Shown: piece by piece, positions 35,349 to 44,013 of the stretch
Numbering within the stretch: the first letter of the stretch is position 1
Layout: each line of letters starts with the position of its first letter
Assembly: GCF_034424645.1 (NCBI RefSeq)
Contig: NZ_CP139969.1
Span: forward strand, 3,100,001-3,164,000
Reading direction: 5' to 3'
Source: Bordetella avium
GTDB taxonomy: Bacteria > Pseudomonadota > Gammaproteobacteria > Burkholderiales > Burkholderiaceae_B
Length of the DNA stretch: 64,000 bases
The notes under the pieces: model-generated
The model's input: the letters and a program-made list of their open reading frames with translations, nothing else
Databases searched by the model: none
Told to the model about the DNA's origin: nothing
Translations under genes and position numbers: made by a program

Positions 35349-36179
35349 TCAATGTTCCAGAATGAACGACGCGACGTTCCGATTGAACTCATCCGCATGC
35401 TCCAACTGCACCCAGTGGCCGCAGCGGGGAATGAGCAACATGCGCGCATCGGGGATCTGGCGGATCAGATGCAGAGCCGCCGTATAGGGCACCGTCCGGT
35501 CGTCGCGCCCGTGGATCAACAGCGTCGGCGCCTTGATGTCGGCCAGACGTGCTTGGTCGATCTTGACCATGGGCTTGCCATGCCCGCTGATCCAGCCTTC
35601 GATATGATCAGGACGCGAATTCAGGATGCTCACGCGCTCCTGCACGAACTCATCCGTCACATGACGCGTGTCGAAAGCCATCGTGGCGATGAACTTGCGC
35701 ATCGATTCCGGACCCGGGTGAAAGTATGCCGCCTCCAGGGCTTTAACGCCTTCGCTCAAGCCGGCCGGATCGAAGATGCTAGGCACACCCGCAGAGGAAC
35801 CCAGTGTGACAAGATGCGAGATAAGCTCCGGACGCTCGTAGGCTAGGCGTATGCAGGACGACCCGCCCATCGAATTGCCGACCAGAGCGACCTTTCCAAG
35901 GCCTAACGCTTCGATGAACTCCGCCAGCGCCCCGCTGTTGTCGCGCTGGTCGTATTTGACCGACTGCGACTTTCCCCAGCCCGGCAGATCGACAGCAAAA
36001 ACGCGGAACTTTTCCGAGAGATAGGGGATGTTCGTGTGAAAGTTACTCCACCCGGACGCGCCCGGGCCGCCACCATGCACAAGAATCAGCGGAGCGCCCT
36101 GGCCCGCCTCGTGATAGTGGATATCCCAGCTTTTGGTCTTGATGCGCTTGCTGGTGCCCTCTTCCGTCAAAGCTCTCAT
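35349..36179 (-). CDS. Alpha/beta hydrolase, meta-cleavage product C-C hydrolase (MhpC/BphD/HsaD-like)
   Basis: A 276-residue serine hydrolase. Ser103 in the nucleophile elbow GNSMGGSS, an aspartate in GRDDRTVP (226 or 227) and His255 (CGHWVQLE) make the triad, and HGGGPGASGWSNF is the oxyanion region shared by the C-C hydrolases. It splits the 2-hydroxy-6-oxo-dienoate formed by the extradiol dioxygenase. The ATG at 36179 has GGAGGACACAA before it and is clearly preferred over the longer frame. It is the first gene of the cluster, with a palindrome about 125 bases upstream. Confidence 0.93.
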   Translation of the reverse strand: MRALTEEGTSKRIKTKSWDIHYHEAGQGAPLILVHGGGPGASGWSNFHTNIPYLSEKFRVFAVDLPGWGKSQSVKYDQRDNSGALAEFIEALGLGKVALVGNSMGGSSCIRLAYERPELISHLVTLGSSAGVPSIFDPAGLSEGVKALEAAYFHPGPESMRKFIATMAFDTRHVTDEFVQERVSILNSRPDHIEGWISGHGKPMVKIDQARLADIKAPTLLIHGRDDRTVPYTAALHLIRQIPDARMLLIPRCGHWVQLEHADEFNRNVASFILEH

Positions 36180-36302
36180 TTGTGTCCTCCGGTTGGCTGC
36201 GCTATCGCGAACGTTGTCGCACGCCGCTGTTATGACTTGGCACGACTCAATCTGCCGTCGATGCACGTTGCGCTACATCATCGTGCAATGGGATGACTAT
36301 AT

Positions 36303-36318
36303 TAGAATTTGCGTTCTA
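36303..36318. promoter_or_regulatory. TAGAATTTGCGTTCTA near-palindrome, copy 3 (hydrolase promoter)
   Basis: The arms TAGAA and TTCTA are identical to those of the perfect copy at 35222-35237; only the centre differs. It lies about 125 bases before the hydrolase ATG, upstream of the whole meta-cleavage cluster. The match in arms, spacing and location makes a shared regulator likely. Confidence 0.6.
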
Positions 36319-36891
36319 GAGTTAATAATCGACAACCCTAATACAAGGGCATGCAGCCGCCCCAGCTCGAGGGCAAGTCTTCCAGGGTGGATGTGCGTTT
36401 TACAACCGCGTGGCTCTCGAATCTCCCGCTAAATAGCCTGCCCCTCCCCAAGATTTGGAGGGGTAGCCAAGTGTTGCGGAGCCGTTCATAACGAAGTACG
36501 CCTAGCAATTCGAGCTCGATGCTGTTCGCAGTGCCGGGCTAGCCAAGCAGTTCAATCAAGGCCATGCCGGGTTTAAGCAGGCAGTGCTTGTGCGGATTGT
36601 GATGGCCTGTCTGATCTCGGCGGCATCGCGTAATCCTCCTCACGCCAGCAATATCGATGCCCACGTGATGCGGCGGAAGTCGGCTGCGCAGCATGAACGC
36701 TAGACAGACCGTCCCCGCCGCACCAATGAAAAGGCTTGAGCCTGGTTCAGCGCCGGACCCAGGACTTCGGCCCTTGGCGTTTCACTGTCCAAGCGCTTGA
36801 AGGCAGCTCAGCCCCCGACGCCGGCAACAAGCACACGGCGAGGGAGTCAAAAACCTCCTGATTCGTGACAACGGCGGAGGCTAAGCCACTG
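36319..36891. other. Non-coding stretch between hydrolase promoter and rpiR
   Basis: No credible gene is seen in about 570 bases. A short hairpin CCCCTCC/GGAGGGG lies at 36441-36463 without a T-run. The DNA between 36520 and 36720 has weak coding-like character (one frame reads a short run ending near 36703) but matches no family I recognise, so it may be an old gene remnant. Confidence 0.5.
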
Positions 36892-37761
36892 TCAGCAACG
36901 GTCCTTCGTATACACCGCGAATTCCCGCAATTGCGCCTCGCTTTTTTCGACCTCGCTCAAATTGGCCTGCCCCCCTCTGGCCACCAGCAGGCCGACCAAG
37001 GCCTGCGCAACCGCCAGCGCCGGCACCACCGAGGGAAACAGCGACGGGGTGGCGTTGGCCACCAGAATAACGGCAGAGGCTGGCGCAGCGATGGGCGACA
37101 CCACGCTGTCGGTGACGCTGACGATCCTAAGCCCCCGGGCATGGGCGAAGCGCACTGCCGACACGGCATCGCGGGCGTAAGGGTCGTAACTGAACATCAG
37201 CAAGGCGTCGTCCGGCCCAGCATGGCGCAGGTCATCGGCAAACGTGCCCGCGATACCGCTGAGCAGCACGGTGTCCTGCCTGAACATGCCGCAGGCATAG
37301 TTGAAATAAAAAGCGGCCGGAAACAGGCTGCGCAGTCCGCCCACGTAGATACGACGCGCCTGCGCCAGAATCTCGCTGGCGGCGCTGATCGCCTCCAGCG
37401 CCGCCGGCTCGAGCAGCGCGGCCAGGTTGCCGCTATCCGCAAGCACCAGTTCCCGCGCTAGACTCCCCGCCTTGTCGGAGCGGGATTGCAAGGCGGTCGC
37501 GCGCTCGGCGAACGAGCCGGCGCTGCGGGCGAGCCATTCACGGTACACGGTGCGCAAGGCCTCATAGCCCTCGAAACCCAGTTGACGGGCAAGGCGGTGC
37601 ATTGCACTGGCCTGCACGCCCGCCTTGGCCGCCGTCGCACGCATCGACTGCAGGGCAATAGACTTGGGATTATCGATGGCGTAACGCGCAGCACGCTGCA
37701 AGGCAGGCGGCAATTCGCCGTACTGCGCTTCTATCCGCTTGTCTACCATGCGCTTGTCCAT
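36892..37761 (-). CDS. RpiR/MurR-family regulator (HTH plus SIS domain)
   Basis: A 289-residue regulator. Residues 1-78 are the HTH_6 domain (ELPPALQRAARYAIDNPKSIALQSMRATAAKAGVQASAMHRLARQLGFEGYEAL region) and about 130-260 a SIS domain (RRIYVGGLRSLFPAAFYFNYAC, MFSYDPYARDAV), which normally binds a phosphosugar or small acid. AAGGAG five bases before the ATG fixes the start. It follows the aminotransferase gene by 24 bases, so the two are co-transcribed. Palindromes in the promoter it would share with the Bug receptor are good operator candidates. Confidence 0.9.
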   Translation of the reverse strand: MDKRMVDKRIEAQYGELPPALQRAARYAIDNPKSIALQSMRATAAKAGVQASAMHRLARQLGFEGYEALRTVYREWLARSAGSFAERATALQSRSDKAGSLARELVLADSGNLAALLEPAALEAISAASEILAQARRIYVGGLRSLFPAAFYFNYACGMFRQDTVLLSGIAGTFADDLRHAGPDDALLMFSYDPYARDAVSAVRFAHARGLRIVSVTDSVVSPIAAPASAVILVANATPSLFPSVVPALAVAQALVGLLVARGGQANLSEVEKSEAQLREFAVYTKDRC

Positions 37762-37785
37762 CGATGCTCCTTGTTCGCAGGACGC

Positions 37786-39123
37786 CTATTTTACGGATAG
37801 GCCTGCGATGACCGTATCCAGGGCTTGCGCAAGACCCTCGACCGCAAAATCCAGCTCGCCGGTGGACGCCGTATAAGGCGGCGCCAATAAAACATGATCG
37901 CCGCGCTCGCCGTCTATCGTGCCGCCGCCCGGATAGCACAGCAAACCGAGGGCTTGCGCCGCGAGCTTGATGCGGGCATGCACCTGCAAGGCGGCGTCAA
38001 AGGGCTCGTCGGGAGCGCGCCGCGCAACCAGCTCAATCGCCTGAAACAGGCCGCGCCCGCGGATATCGCCCACATGCGGGTGTCCGCCGAACTGCGCCTG
38101 AAGCCTGGTGTGTAGATAGTCGCCCAGCCGCGCCGACTGTGCCACCAGCCCGTCCCGCGCAACAATACGCTGCACCGCCAAGGCGCCAGCGCAGGCCACA
38201 GGATGACCGACATAGGTATGGCCGTGCTGAAATGCGCCAGACCCCGCGACAATCGTCTCGACCACCCTGTCCTGAGCCAGCACTGCGGCAATCGGCTGAT
38301 AGCCCCCGCCCAGGCCTTTGGCCAGGCACAGCAAATCCGGAACCACCCCTTCCGCCTCGAAGGCGTGATAGGTGCCGGTGCGCCCCATCCCCGACATCAC
38401 TTCGTCCAGAATCAACAGCACGCCATAACGGTCGCAAACGCGCCGGATCTTGGCGAAATAGCCGGGCACCGCGCAAACCGCGCCCGCGGTGGCCCCCACC
38501 ACGGTTTCGGCGATAAACGCGCTGACCGTCTCCGGCCCCAGCTCGAGTATGCGCTGCTCGAGTTCGGCGGCCAGACGGTCACCGTAGGTATGGTCGTCCT
38601 CGCCCGGCATGCGGTAATGGCGGGCGAAACATGCCGACACGTGGCTACTCTGCGGCAACAGCGGCTGGTAGAGCGCGCGGCGTCCGCGATGGCCACCGAT
38701 AGCCAAGGCGCCCAATGTGTTGCCGTGATAGCTCTGCAAACGGGCGATCGTGTGGCGCCGCTCCCGCTGCCCCCGCTCCACATGGTATTGACGCGCCATC
38801 TTCAGCGCCGTCTCGACCGCTTCGGAACCGCTAGAAAGAAAATACACGTTGCCCAGCGAGGCCGGCGATTCGCGCGCAAGCAGCTCGGCGAGCGCTTCGG
38901 CCGGCTCAGAACTGAAAAAACCGGTATGCGCGTACTCCAAATTGCGAATCTGCTCAATAACCGCCTCGATCACTTCCGCATGGCCATGCCCTAGGCAGGA
39001 AACGGCGGCGCCGCCCGAACCGTCGAAATAGCGCTTGCCTTGGGCGTCGATCAGAAAACTGCCCTGGCCGCGCACGGCCAAACTGGGCGGTTTGCGCGGG
39101 TTGCGATGAAAGATATGCGTCAT
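37786..39123 (-). CDS. Class III (omega) aminotransferase
   Basis: A 445-residue PLP enzyme of the acetylornithine/omega-amino-acid aminotransferase group. FLIDAQGKRYFDGSGGAAVSCLGH, FLSSGSEAVETALKMA, LLILDEVMSGMGRTG and LLCLAKGLGGGYQPIAA (the PLP lysine is in AKGLGGG) are all present. I start at the ATG at 39123; the longer frame would need a TTG. It probably removes the amino group from an omega- or beta-amino acid. It is divergent from a Bug receptor plus M81 peptidase pair, which may supply that amino acid. Confidence 0.92.
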   Translation of the reverse strand: MTHIFHRNPRKPPSLAVRGQGSFLIDAQGKRYFDGSGGAAVSCLGHGHAEVIEAVIEQIRNLEYAHTGFFSSEPAEALAELLARESPASLGNVYFLSSGSEAVETALKMARQYHVERGQRERRHTIARLQSYHGNTLGALAIGGHRGRRALYQPLLPQSSHVSACFARHYRMPGEDDHTYGDRLAAELEQRILELGPETVSAFIAETVVGATAGAVCAVPGYFAKIRRVCDRYGVLLILDEVMSGMGRTGTYHAFEAEGVVPDLLCLAKGLGGGYQPIAAVLAQDRVVETIVAGSGAFQHGHTYVGHPVACAGALAVQRIVARDGLVAQSARLGDYLHTRLQAQFGGHPHVGDIRGRGLFQAIELVARRAPDEPFDAALQVHARIKLAAQALGLLCYPGGGTIDGERGDHVLLAPPYTASTGELDFAVEGLAQALDTVIAGLSVK

Positions 39124-39153
39124 GACGGAGCCTGTTGACAAGGTTCAAAAATA

Positions 39154-39193
39154 GATCATATGATCCATCATAATATTTTTTAAATCAATTGAT
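39154..39193. promoter_or_regulatory. Two palindromes in the aminotransferase/Bug divergent promoter
   Basis: The 111-base gap holds GATCATATGATC (39154-39165, perfect, followed by CATC) and ATCAATTGAT (39184-39193, perfect, followed by CCAATC). They share the half site TGATCCA(A)T, are AT-rich and are 30 bases apart, centre to centre 29, about three helix turns. This is a good candidate for RpiR binding, controlling both directions. Confidence 0.55.
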
Positions 39194-39234
39194 CCAATCT
39201 CGCAGCCGTGCTGCTCGGACGACAGGGGCGCCTC

Positions 39235-40221
39235 ATGAATAGATTGCCGAACCGCATTTGGGGGGCCGCCCTCCTGACAGCCAGCCTATGGACTGCGGCG
39301 CCTGCCACAGTCCGCGCCGACACCGCATGGCCTGCCTCTCCCATCAAGCTGGTCGTGCCTTTCGCGGCGGGCGGCACGACCGACCTGTTGGCGCGGCTGG
39401 TGGCGGAAGGATTGGGCAAGACCCTGAACCAAACTGTCATTGTGCAAAACAAGCCAGGCGCGGGAGGCAATATCGGGGCTGCCGAGGTGGCCCGGGCGAC
39501 GCCTGACGGCTACACGCTGCTGATGGGAACGCCGGGCCCGCTGGCGATCAACCCCTATGTCTACCCGAAGATGGCCTTTGACCCGGCGCGTGATTTCGCT
39601 GCGGTGTCATACGTGGCCGACGTACCCAATGTCATCCTGACCAGTCCGGCCAGCGGCATGAAAAACATTGACGATGTCCTGGCGCGCGCCCGGCAACAGC
39701 CCGGCAGCTTGAACTGGGGGTCGCCGGGCGTCGGCAGCACCGGCCATATTGCACTGGAGTTGCTCAAAAAACTCGGCAAGGTAGAGCTTGCCCATGTGCC
39801 CTATAAGGGAGCGTCGCAGGCCTCGGCGGATCTGCTTGCGGGCCATATCGATTTGGCCGGAGACAATGTGCCTTCGGCGCTGGAGCAGATACGCGCAGGC
39901 AATCTTGTGGCGCTTGGCGTGGCCAGCGACAAGCCGCTCGACGTGCTGCCGGGTGTGGCGCCGGTCAGCGCCACGGTGCCCGGCTACCTCTTGCCCTCCT
40001 GGTTCGTCATCGTGGCGCCCGCCGGCACGCCGGCGCCCGTGATAGACAAAATCTCGGCCGCCATCGATGCGTTCGAAACGCAAGCGGCGACCCGCGAAAA
40101 ATTCCGAGCCTTGGGGGCCGTGCCGATAGGCGGGAATGCGGCCCGGCTGGCAGACCACCTGAAATCCGAGCAGGCGCGCTACGGCGAACTCCTCAAAGAC
40201 ATCAAGGCAACACCCCAATGA
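39235..40221 (+). CDS. Bug/TctC-family periplasmic solute receptor
   Basis: A 328-residue periplasmic binding protein from the ATG at 39235, with a signal peptide ending at VRADTAWP (about residue 29). VVPFAAGGTTDLLARL, NKPGAGGN and ATPDGYTLLMGT are the Bug signatures. It overlaps the M81 peptidase gene by four bases (ATGA). As with the other Bug gene here, no membrane subunits are nearby. It probably captures the compound processed by the peptidase and aminotransferase. Confidence 0.92.
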   Translation: MNRLPNRIWGAALLTASLWTAAPATVRADTAWPASPIKLVVPFAAGGTTDLLARLVAEGLGKTLNQTVIVQNKPGAGGNIGAAEVARATPDGYTLLMGTPGPLAINPYVYPKMAFDPARDFAAVSYVADVPNVILTSPASGMKNIDDVLARARQQPGSLNWGSPGVGSTGHIALELLKKLGKVELAHVPYKGASQASADLLAGHIDLAGDNVPSALEQIRAGNLVALGVASDKPLDVLPGVAPVSATVPGYLLPSWFVIVAPAGTPAPVIDKISAAIDAFETQAATREKFRALGAVPIGGNAARLADHLKSEQARYGELLKDIKATPQ

Positions 40222-41720
40222 CCCGGCGCAAACGACTGGCCGTTGCGCGATTCTGGTTCGAGGGCAACGCCTTCTGTCCCGAGCCGGCAAGCCTGGCGCG
40301 GTTTCAGGAATACGAATGGCAGAAGGGCGAAACCGTGCTTGCCACCATGCGGGGCACGGCTTCGGAACTCGGTGCGGTGGCGCGCTTTGCCGAACACCAT
40401 CCCGACTGGCAAGTCGTCGTGCTACGCTGCGCGGCGGCCCTACCCGCAGGCCCGGTCCCCGACACCCTGTTCGACCACTTCCTGCACGAGGTCATCGAGG
40501 GGCTTCGCGCAGGCATGGCCGAAGGCGGCTGGGACGCGGTCTATCTGTCATTGCACGGCGCCGCCATCACCCAGAAGCGGGAAACCCCGGAGCTGGAATT
40601 CGCGCGCGCGGTGCGGACGCTGCTGCCCGATGTGCCGCTGGGCGCAAGTTTCGATCTGCATGGCAATCTGCCCGCCGAATGGGCGCAGATCCTGGACATC
40701 GCCTCCGCCTACCGCAGCCACCCTCACGTGGATATGGAAGAAACGGCCGCGCGCGTGCTTGACGGCTTAGTGCGTTGCGCGACGACAGGATTGCGCACCC
40801 GGTGCGTGGTGCTCAACGAAGGCGTCATCTTGCCCAGCATCAATATGCGCACGGCGCCGGGCGGGCCCATGTACCAACTGGAACAGATCGCCCGTGACGC
40901 AACAGTGCCCCCCGTGATCGAAGTCGCGCTCTTTGGCGGTTTCCCGTACGCGGACACCGCCGCCACCGGCGCCGCCGTCCTCGTCATCAGCGACAAAGAC
41001 AGCGACCCCGACGGCGCCTGCGCGCATCGCGCTGCTCGCCAGGTCATGGCTCATGTCCATGCCCTGGCTGCTGAATTCCGCGTCTCGCTCCCCACGCCCG
41101 AGGAGGCGGTGGCTCGGGCTTTGGCCAGTCCGCTGCCGGGCCTGATCGCAGTGACGGATTCTGGCGACAACCCGCTATCGGGCGGCAGCTGCGATACGCC
41201 GGGGCTGTTTGCCGCCTTGATCGCCGCGCGGGCGGCCGTCCCGACACTGTTCGCCAGCTTCGCCGATGCGTCGGCAGTACAGGCGGCGCGCGAGGCTGGC
41301 GTGGGCGGGACGATCACCCGGCAACTGGGCGCGCGTCACGGCGCGCAATTCGGCCGCGGCGTGACGGTGCATGCAGAGGTCGAGCGCCTGACCGACGGCG
41401 CCTTCATCAACCACGGCCCCATGCACGCCGGCTTGGCCCGCTCCTGCGGCGCAACCGCCTTGCTGCGCCTGACCGCGCTTCCCGATGTACGGATCATCGT
41501 GACCGAGCGCGTGGTGGCGGCCGACGACCCCGCCTTCTATGCCTTGCACGGCATAGAACCGGCGCAATTACGCCTGCTGTGCGTGAAAGCCAAGAACCAT
41601 TTTCGCGCCGCCTTTGCGCAGCGCTGCGCAGAAATACTGGACTGCGACGCACCCGGACCGGCGTCCCAGGACCTGTCACAACTCCCGTTCAAGCACCGGC
41701 ACATCATTGCGCAATACTGA
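40218..41720 (+). CDS. M81-family metallopeptidase (MlrC-like)
   Basis: A 500-residue protein of the MlrC family, named for the enzyme that completes breakdown of linearised microcystin. VARFWFEGNAFCPE, LSLHGAAITQKRETPE, SFDLHGNLP and YRSHPHVDMEETA carry the conserved acidic and histidine residues of the zinc site, and VTDSGDNPLSGGSCDTPGLF is typical of the second half. No signal peptide, so it acts in the cytoplasm. Coupling to a Bug receptor and an aminotransferase suggests hydrolysis of an imported amide or small peptide, not toxin degradation as such. Confidence 0.88.
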   Translation: MTRRKRLAVARFWFEGNAFCPEPASLARFQEYEWQKGETVLATMRGTASELGAVARFAEHHPDWQVVVLRCAAALPAGPVPDTLFDHFLHEVIEGLRAGMAEGGWDAVYLSLHGAAITQKRETPELEFARAVRTLLPDVPLGASFDLHGNLPAEWAQILDIASAYRSHPHVDMEETAARVLDGLVRCATTGLRTRCVVLNEGVILPSINMRTAPGGPMYQLEQIARDATVPPVIEVALFGGFPYADTAATGAAVLVISDKDSDPDGACAHRAARQVMAHVHALAAEFRVSLPTPEEAVARALASPLPGLIAVTDSGDNPLSGGSCDTPGLFAALIAARAAVPTLFASFADASAVQAAREAGVGGTITRQLGARHGAQFGRGVTVHAEVERLTDGAFINHGPMHAGLARSCGATALLRLTALPDVRIIVTERVVAADDPAFYALHGIEPAQLRLLCVKAKNHFRAAFAQRCAEILDCDAPGPASQDLSQLPFKHRHIIAQY

Positions 41721-41954
41721 ACAAGCCAGCACGGGCTTTCCGGAACCACCCCGATCAAAATCTGGCCCTCCGCAATGTCAGCGTTTCGACGACTCGCCTC
41801 CGCACTCGAGGCTTTGCTATCCGGGCCATCGGCAAGCGCAGAACAGGAAGCGCTCCGCACAACGCGGCCCCTCAGCCTTGCCACCCTTGCCTGAGGCCTG
41901 AATCGCTCGGCATAAAGGTTCCCCGCCCTCCGGCAATGATGCGCGCCTCGCGGA

Positions 41955-42677
41955 TCAAATGGATTTTTGCTCCATCCGCTGCGACAGCGCGGCAGCGGTC
42001 TCTTTGCGTTCGCTGTAGCGATCCAAGAGGTACGGCGATACATCGCGCGTCAGCAAGGTGAATTTCATCAACTCCTCGACCACATCGACGATACGGTCAT
42101 AGTACGGCGATGGCCTCATGCGGCCTGCATCATCGAACTCCTGGTAGGCTTTGGCCACCGAAGACTGGTTGGGAATCGTCAGCATACGCATCCAGCGTCC
42201 CAGAACGCGCATCTGATTCACAGCGTTGAATGATTGCGACCCGCCCGACACCTGCATAACGGCTAGCGTCTTACCCTGGGTCGGACGTAGCGCCCCCACG
42301 GAGAGAGGGATCCAGTCGATCTGCGTCTTCATCAAGCCGCTCATCGCACCATGGCGTTCCGGCGAACTCCAGACCATCCCTTCCGCCCACTGAACCAGCC
42401 CATGCAGCTCACGGACCTTAGGATGATCCTCGCTGGCGTCATCAACCAGGGGTAGGCCAGAAGGATGGAAGAACCGCGTCTCGCCGCCCAGAGCCTGTAA
42501 AAGCCGGGCGGCCTCCTCGGCGACCAAACGGCTGTAGGAGCGCTCGCGCAGCGAACCGTATAGCAGCAGAAAACGCGGAGCATGTGTCGCCCGTTGAGGC
42601 GAGAATAACTCGGTGGCGCTTGGCTTCTCGAAGCACGACGGATCGAGGTTGGGCAGATTGCCGAGGCCCTTAGACAC
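41955..42677 (-). CDS. arsH: ArsH organoarsenical oxidase (NADPH-FMN reductase fold)
   Basis: A flavodoxin-like FMN protein of about 240 residues: [48 protein letters not shown] and [16 protein letters not shown] are characteristic. ArsH oxidises trivalent methylated or aromatic arsenicals with NADPH. I start at the GTG at 42677 because GGAGG lies six bases upstream; ATGs at 42710 and 42692 lack usable spacing. With this start it overlaps the arsC stop by eight bases, giving coupled translation. It ends the arsR-arsC-arsH unit. Confidence 0.93.
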   Translation of the reverse strand: MSKGLGNLPNLDPSCFEKPSATELFSPQRATHAPRFLLLYGSLRERSYSRLVAEEAARLLQALGGETRFFHPSGLPLVDDASEDHPKVRELHGLVQWAEGMVWSSPERHGAMSGLMKTQIDWIPLSVGALRPTQGKTLAVMQVSGGSQSFNAVNQMRVLGRWMRMLTIPNQSSVAKAYQEFDDAGRMRPSPYYDRIVDVVEELMKFTLLTRDVSPYLLDRYSERKETAAALSQRMEQKSI

Positions 42678-43092
42678 GATTTCCCTCCGCATCGACGAGC
42701 GGCTCGCCATCCTCTTTATTGAAAGCGCCGCGCTGACCTTGGGGCAGAATGTCTAGCACCTGCTCTGATGGACGGCATAAACGCGTACCCAATGGGGTGA
42801 CGACAATGGGACGATTGATCAAGATGGGATGCTGGATCATAAAGTCGATCAGTTCTTGATCCGTCCACTTCGGGTCGGAGAGTCTCAGATCGTCGTAAGG
42901 CGTACCCTTTTTTCTGAGCACTTCTCGCACCGAAACCCCCATGGCCGCGATAAGCGATTTCAGCGTGGCAGCGGCGGGAGGCGTATTCAGATACTCGATG
43001 ATGGTGGGGTCTTCGCCGCTATTGCGGATCAGCCCAAGCACATTGCGGGAAGTGCCGCATGCGGGGTTGTGATAAATGGTGATGGGACTCAT
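42670..43092 (-). CDS. arsC: Glutaredoxin-coupled arsenate reductase
   Basis: A 140-residue ArsC from the ATG at 43092, which has AGAGG five bases upstream. The catalytic Cys12 is in [41 protein letters not shown] and TRLCRPSE carry the conserved arginines that hold arsenate. It reduces arsenate to arsenite in the cytoplasm. The operon contains no arsB, acr3 or arsA for arsenite export, which is unusual because reduction alone raises toxicity. Confidence 0.95.
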   Translation of the reverse strand: MSPITIYHNPACGTSRNVLGLIRNSGEDPTIIEYLNTPPAAATLKSLIAAMGVSVREVLRKKGTPYDDLRLSDPKWTDQELIDFMIQHPILINRPIVVTPLGTRLCRPSEQVLDILPQGQRGAFNKEDGEPLVDAEGNRV

Positions 43093-43447
43093 AAAACCTC
43101 TGTTAATGCAAGACCGAAATATCAATAGACCAACGCCCGCGCAGTCATCAAGCGCCGGCTGCCAGGCCCAGGGGAACGCCCCCCCTCACGGCGGCAGTCG
43201 CAGCAGGAGGCTTGACCCGGATCGTTCGTCGCCAGCTTGGCCGCTGTTACTCTGGGCTTCAGAGCGCTCAGCGCCTGCGCACTCTCGGTTTGGCGACGCA
43301 AGACCGCGGCGTCACCGCGCGTAAGCATGGCGGCACGCACAGGAGGGGCTGCACGCCTGCGCAGCGTCGGACTCAACACGGGCCGGCTCCTGAGCAAGAA
43401 ACGGGCAACTGCAGCCGATGGGCTTAGGCAGCTCATCGACGCGCAAC
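43093..43447. other. Gap inside the ars operon; no confident gene
   Basis: This 355-base stretch separates arsR and arsC, which are otherwise one transcription unit. A minus-strand frame (about 43122-43436) would encode an arginine-rich protein ending in a CCDCRREGG-type segment, but it has no family features or good start. The gap may be a remnant of a lost gene such as an arsenite pump or glyoxalase-like arsI. I call no gene. Confidence 0.45.
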
Positions 43448-43807
43448 TCAACGTGAAATCGCTGCCTGGACAGTGCCTGATTCGCAGGCCGTGCAACGTC
43501 CAGAGTCGGAGACCTCACAAGAAAACCCTTGGCAGCAGTGTTCGGTGAGATAGCCGAGCAAGCCATCCATTTGGGAAAAATTGGCGCGGTAGATCAGGTT
43601 TCGGCCTTGTTGCTCGGCGCTTACCAGGCCGGCATGCGCGAGCTCCTTCAAATGAAAGGACAGCGCATTCCTTGCAACACCGAGTTGATCTGCCAGCACA
43701 CTGGGGGTGAGGCCGGGAAGGCCGGCGACGACCAGCGCGCGGAACGCGCGCAGCCGCTGGGGATGGGCAAGACCGCCGAGTGCGGAGACAGCTTGATCTT
43801 CATTCAT
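43448..43807 (-). CDS. arsR: ArsR-family metalloregulator
   Basis: A 119-residue winged-helix repressor: LAHPQRLRAFRALVVAGLPGLTPSVLADQLGVARNALSFHLKELAHAGLV is the DNA-binding part. The C-terminal region has Cys-Cys in LTEHCCQGFSC and further cysteines, a possible arsenite site different from the classic CVC in the recognition helix, which here reads ARNALSFH. It should repress its own operon until arsenite binds. A 22-base inverted repeat lies directly upstream of its ATG. Confidence 0.93.
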   Translation of the reverse strand: MNEDQAVSALGGLAHPQRLRAFRALVVAGLPGLTPSVLADQLGVARNALSFHLKELAHAGLVSAEQQGRNLIYRANFSQMDGLLGYLTEHCCQGFSCEVSDSGRCTACESGTVQAAISR

Positions 43808-43810
43808 AAA

Positions 43811-43832
43811 TCAATAATACAACGATTATTGA
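43811..43832. promoter_or_regulatory. ArsR operator, inverted repeat TCAATAAT-N6-ATTATTGA
   Basis: A perfect inverted repeat with eight-base arms and a six-base spacer begins three bases before the arsR start codon (ATG ends at 43807 on the plus coordinates). ArsR/SmtB proteins bind AT-rich repeats of this layout, often with an ATTATTGA-like arm. Position over the promoter and start fits autorepression. Confidence 0.8.
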
Positions 43833-44013
43833 ATAATTGCCTTACCTCAGCCCGCATCAGACCCGATCAGAAGCCGCGACGCCGGCTCTGGGGGCGGCCG
43901 CTGGCCAAGTGCTGGTGCGCCGGCCCCAAGCCCCAAGCATCAAAGCGGAGTCAGCCGCGCCATGCCCGCGAAACACTCCTTTCGGCCTGGCCCAGGCGAC
44001 CCGGTATCGGCGG

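Noticed and set aside
36520..36720. Coding-like stretch upstream of rpiR
   Set aside because: Short, no good start, and no family similarity; too weak to call even as a pseudogene.
43122..43436. Cysteine-containing minus-strand frame inside the ars operon as a new arsenic gene
   Set aside because: No clear start, arginine-rich composition and no match to known ars families; kept only as an unexplained gap.
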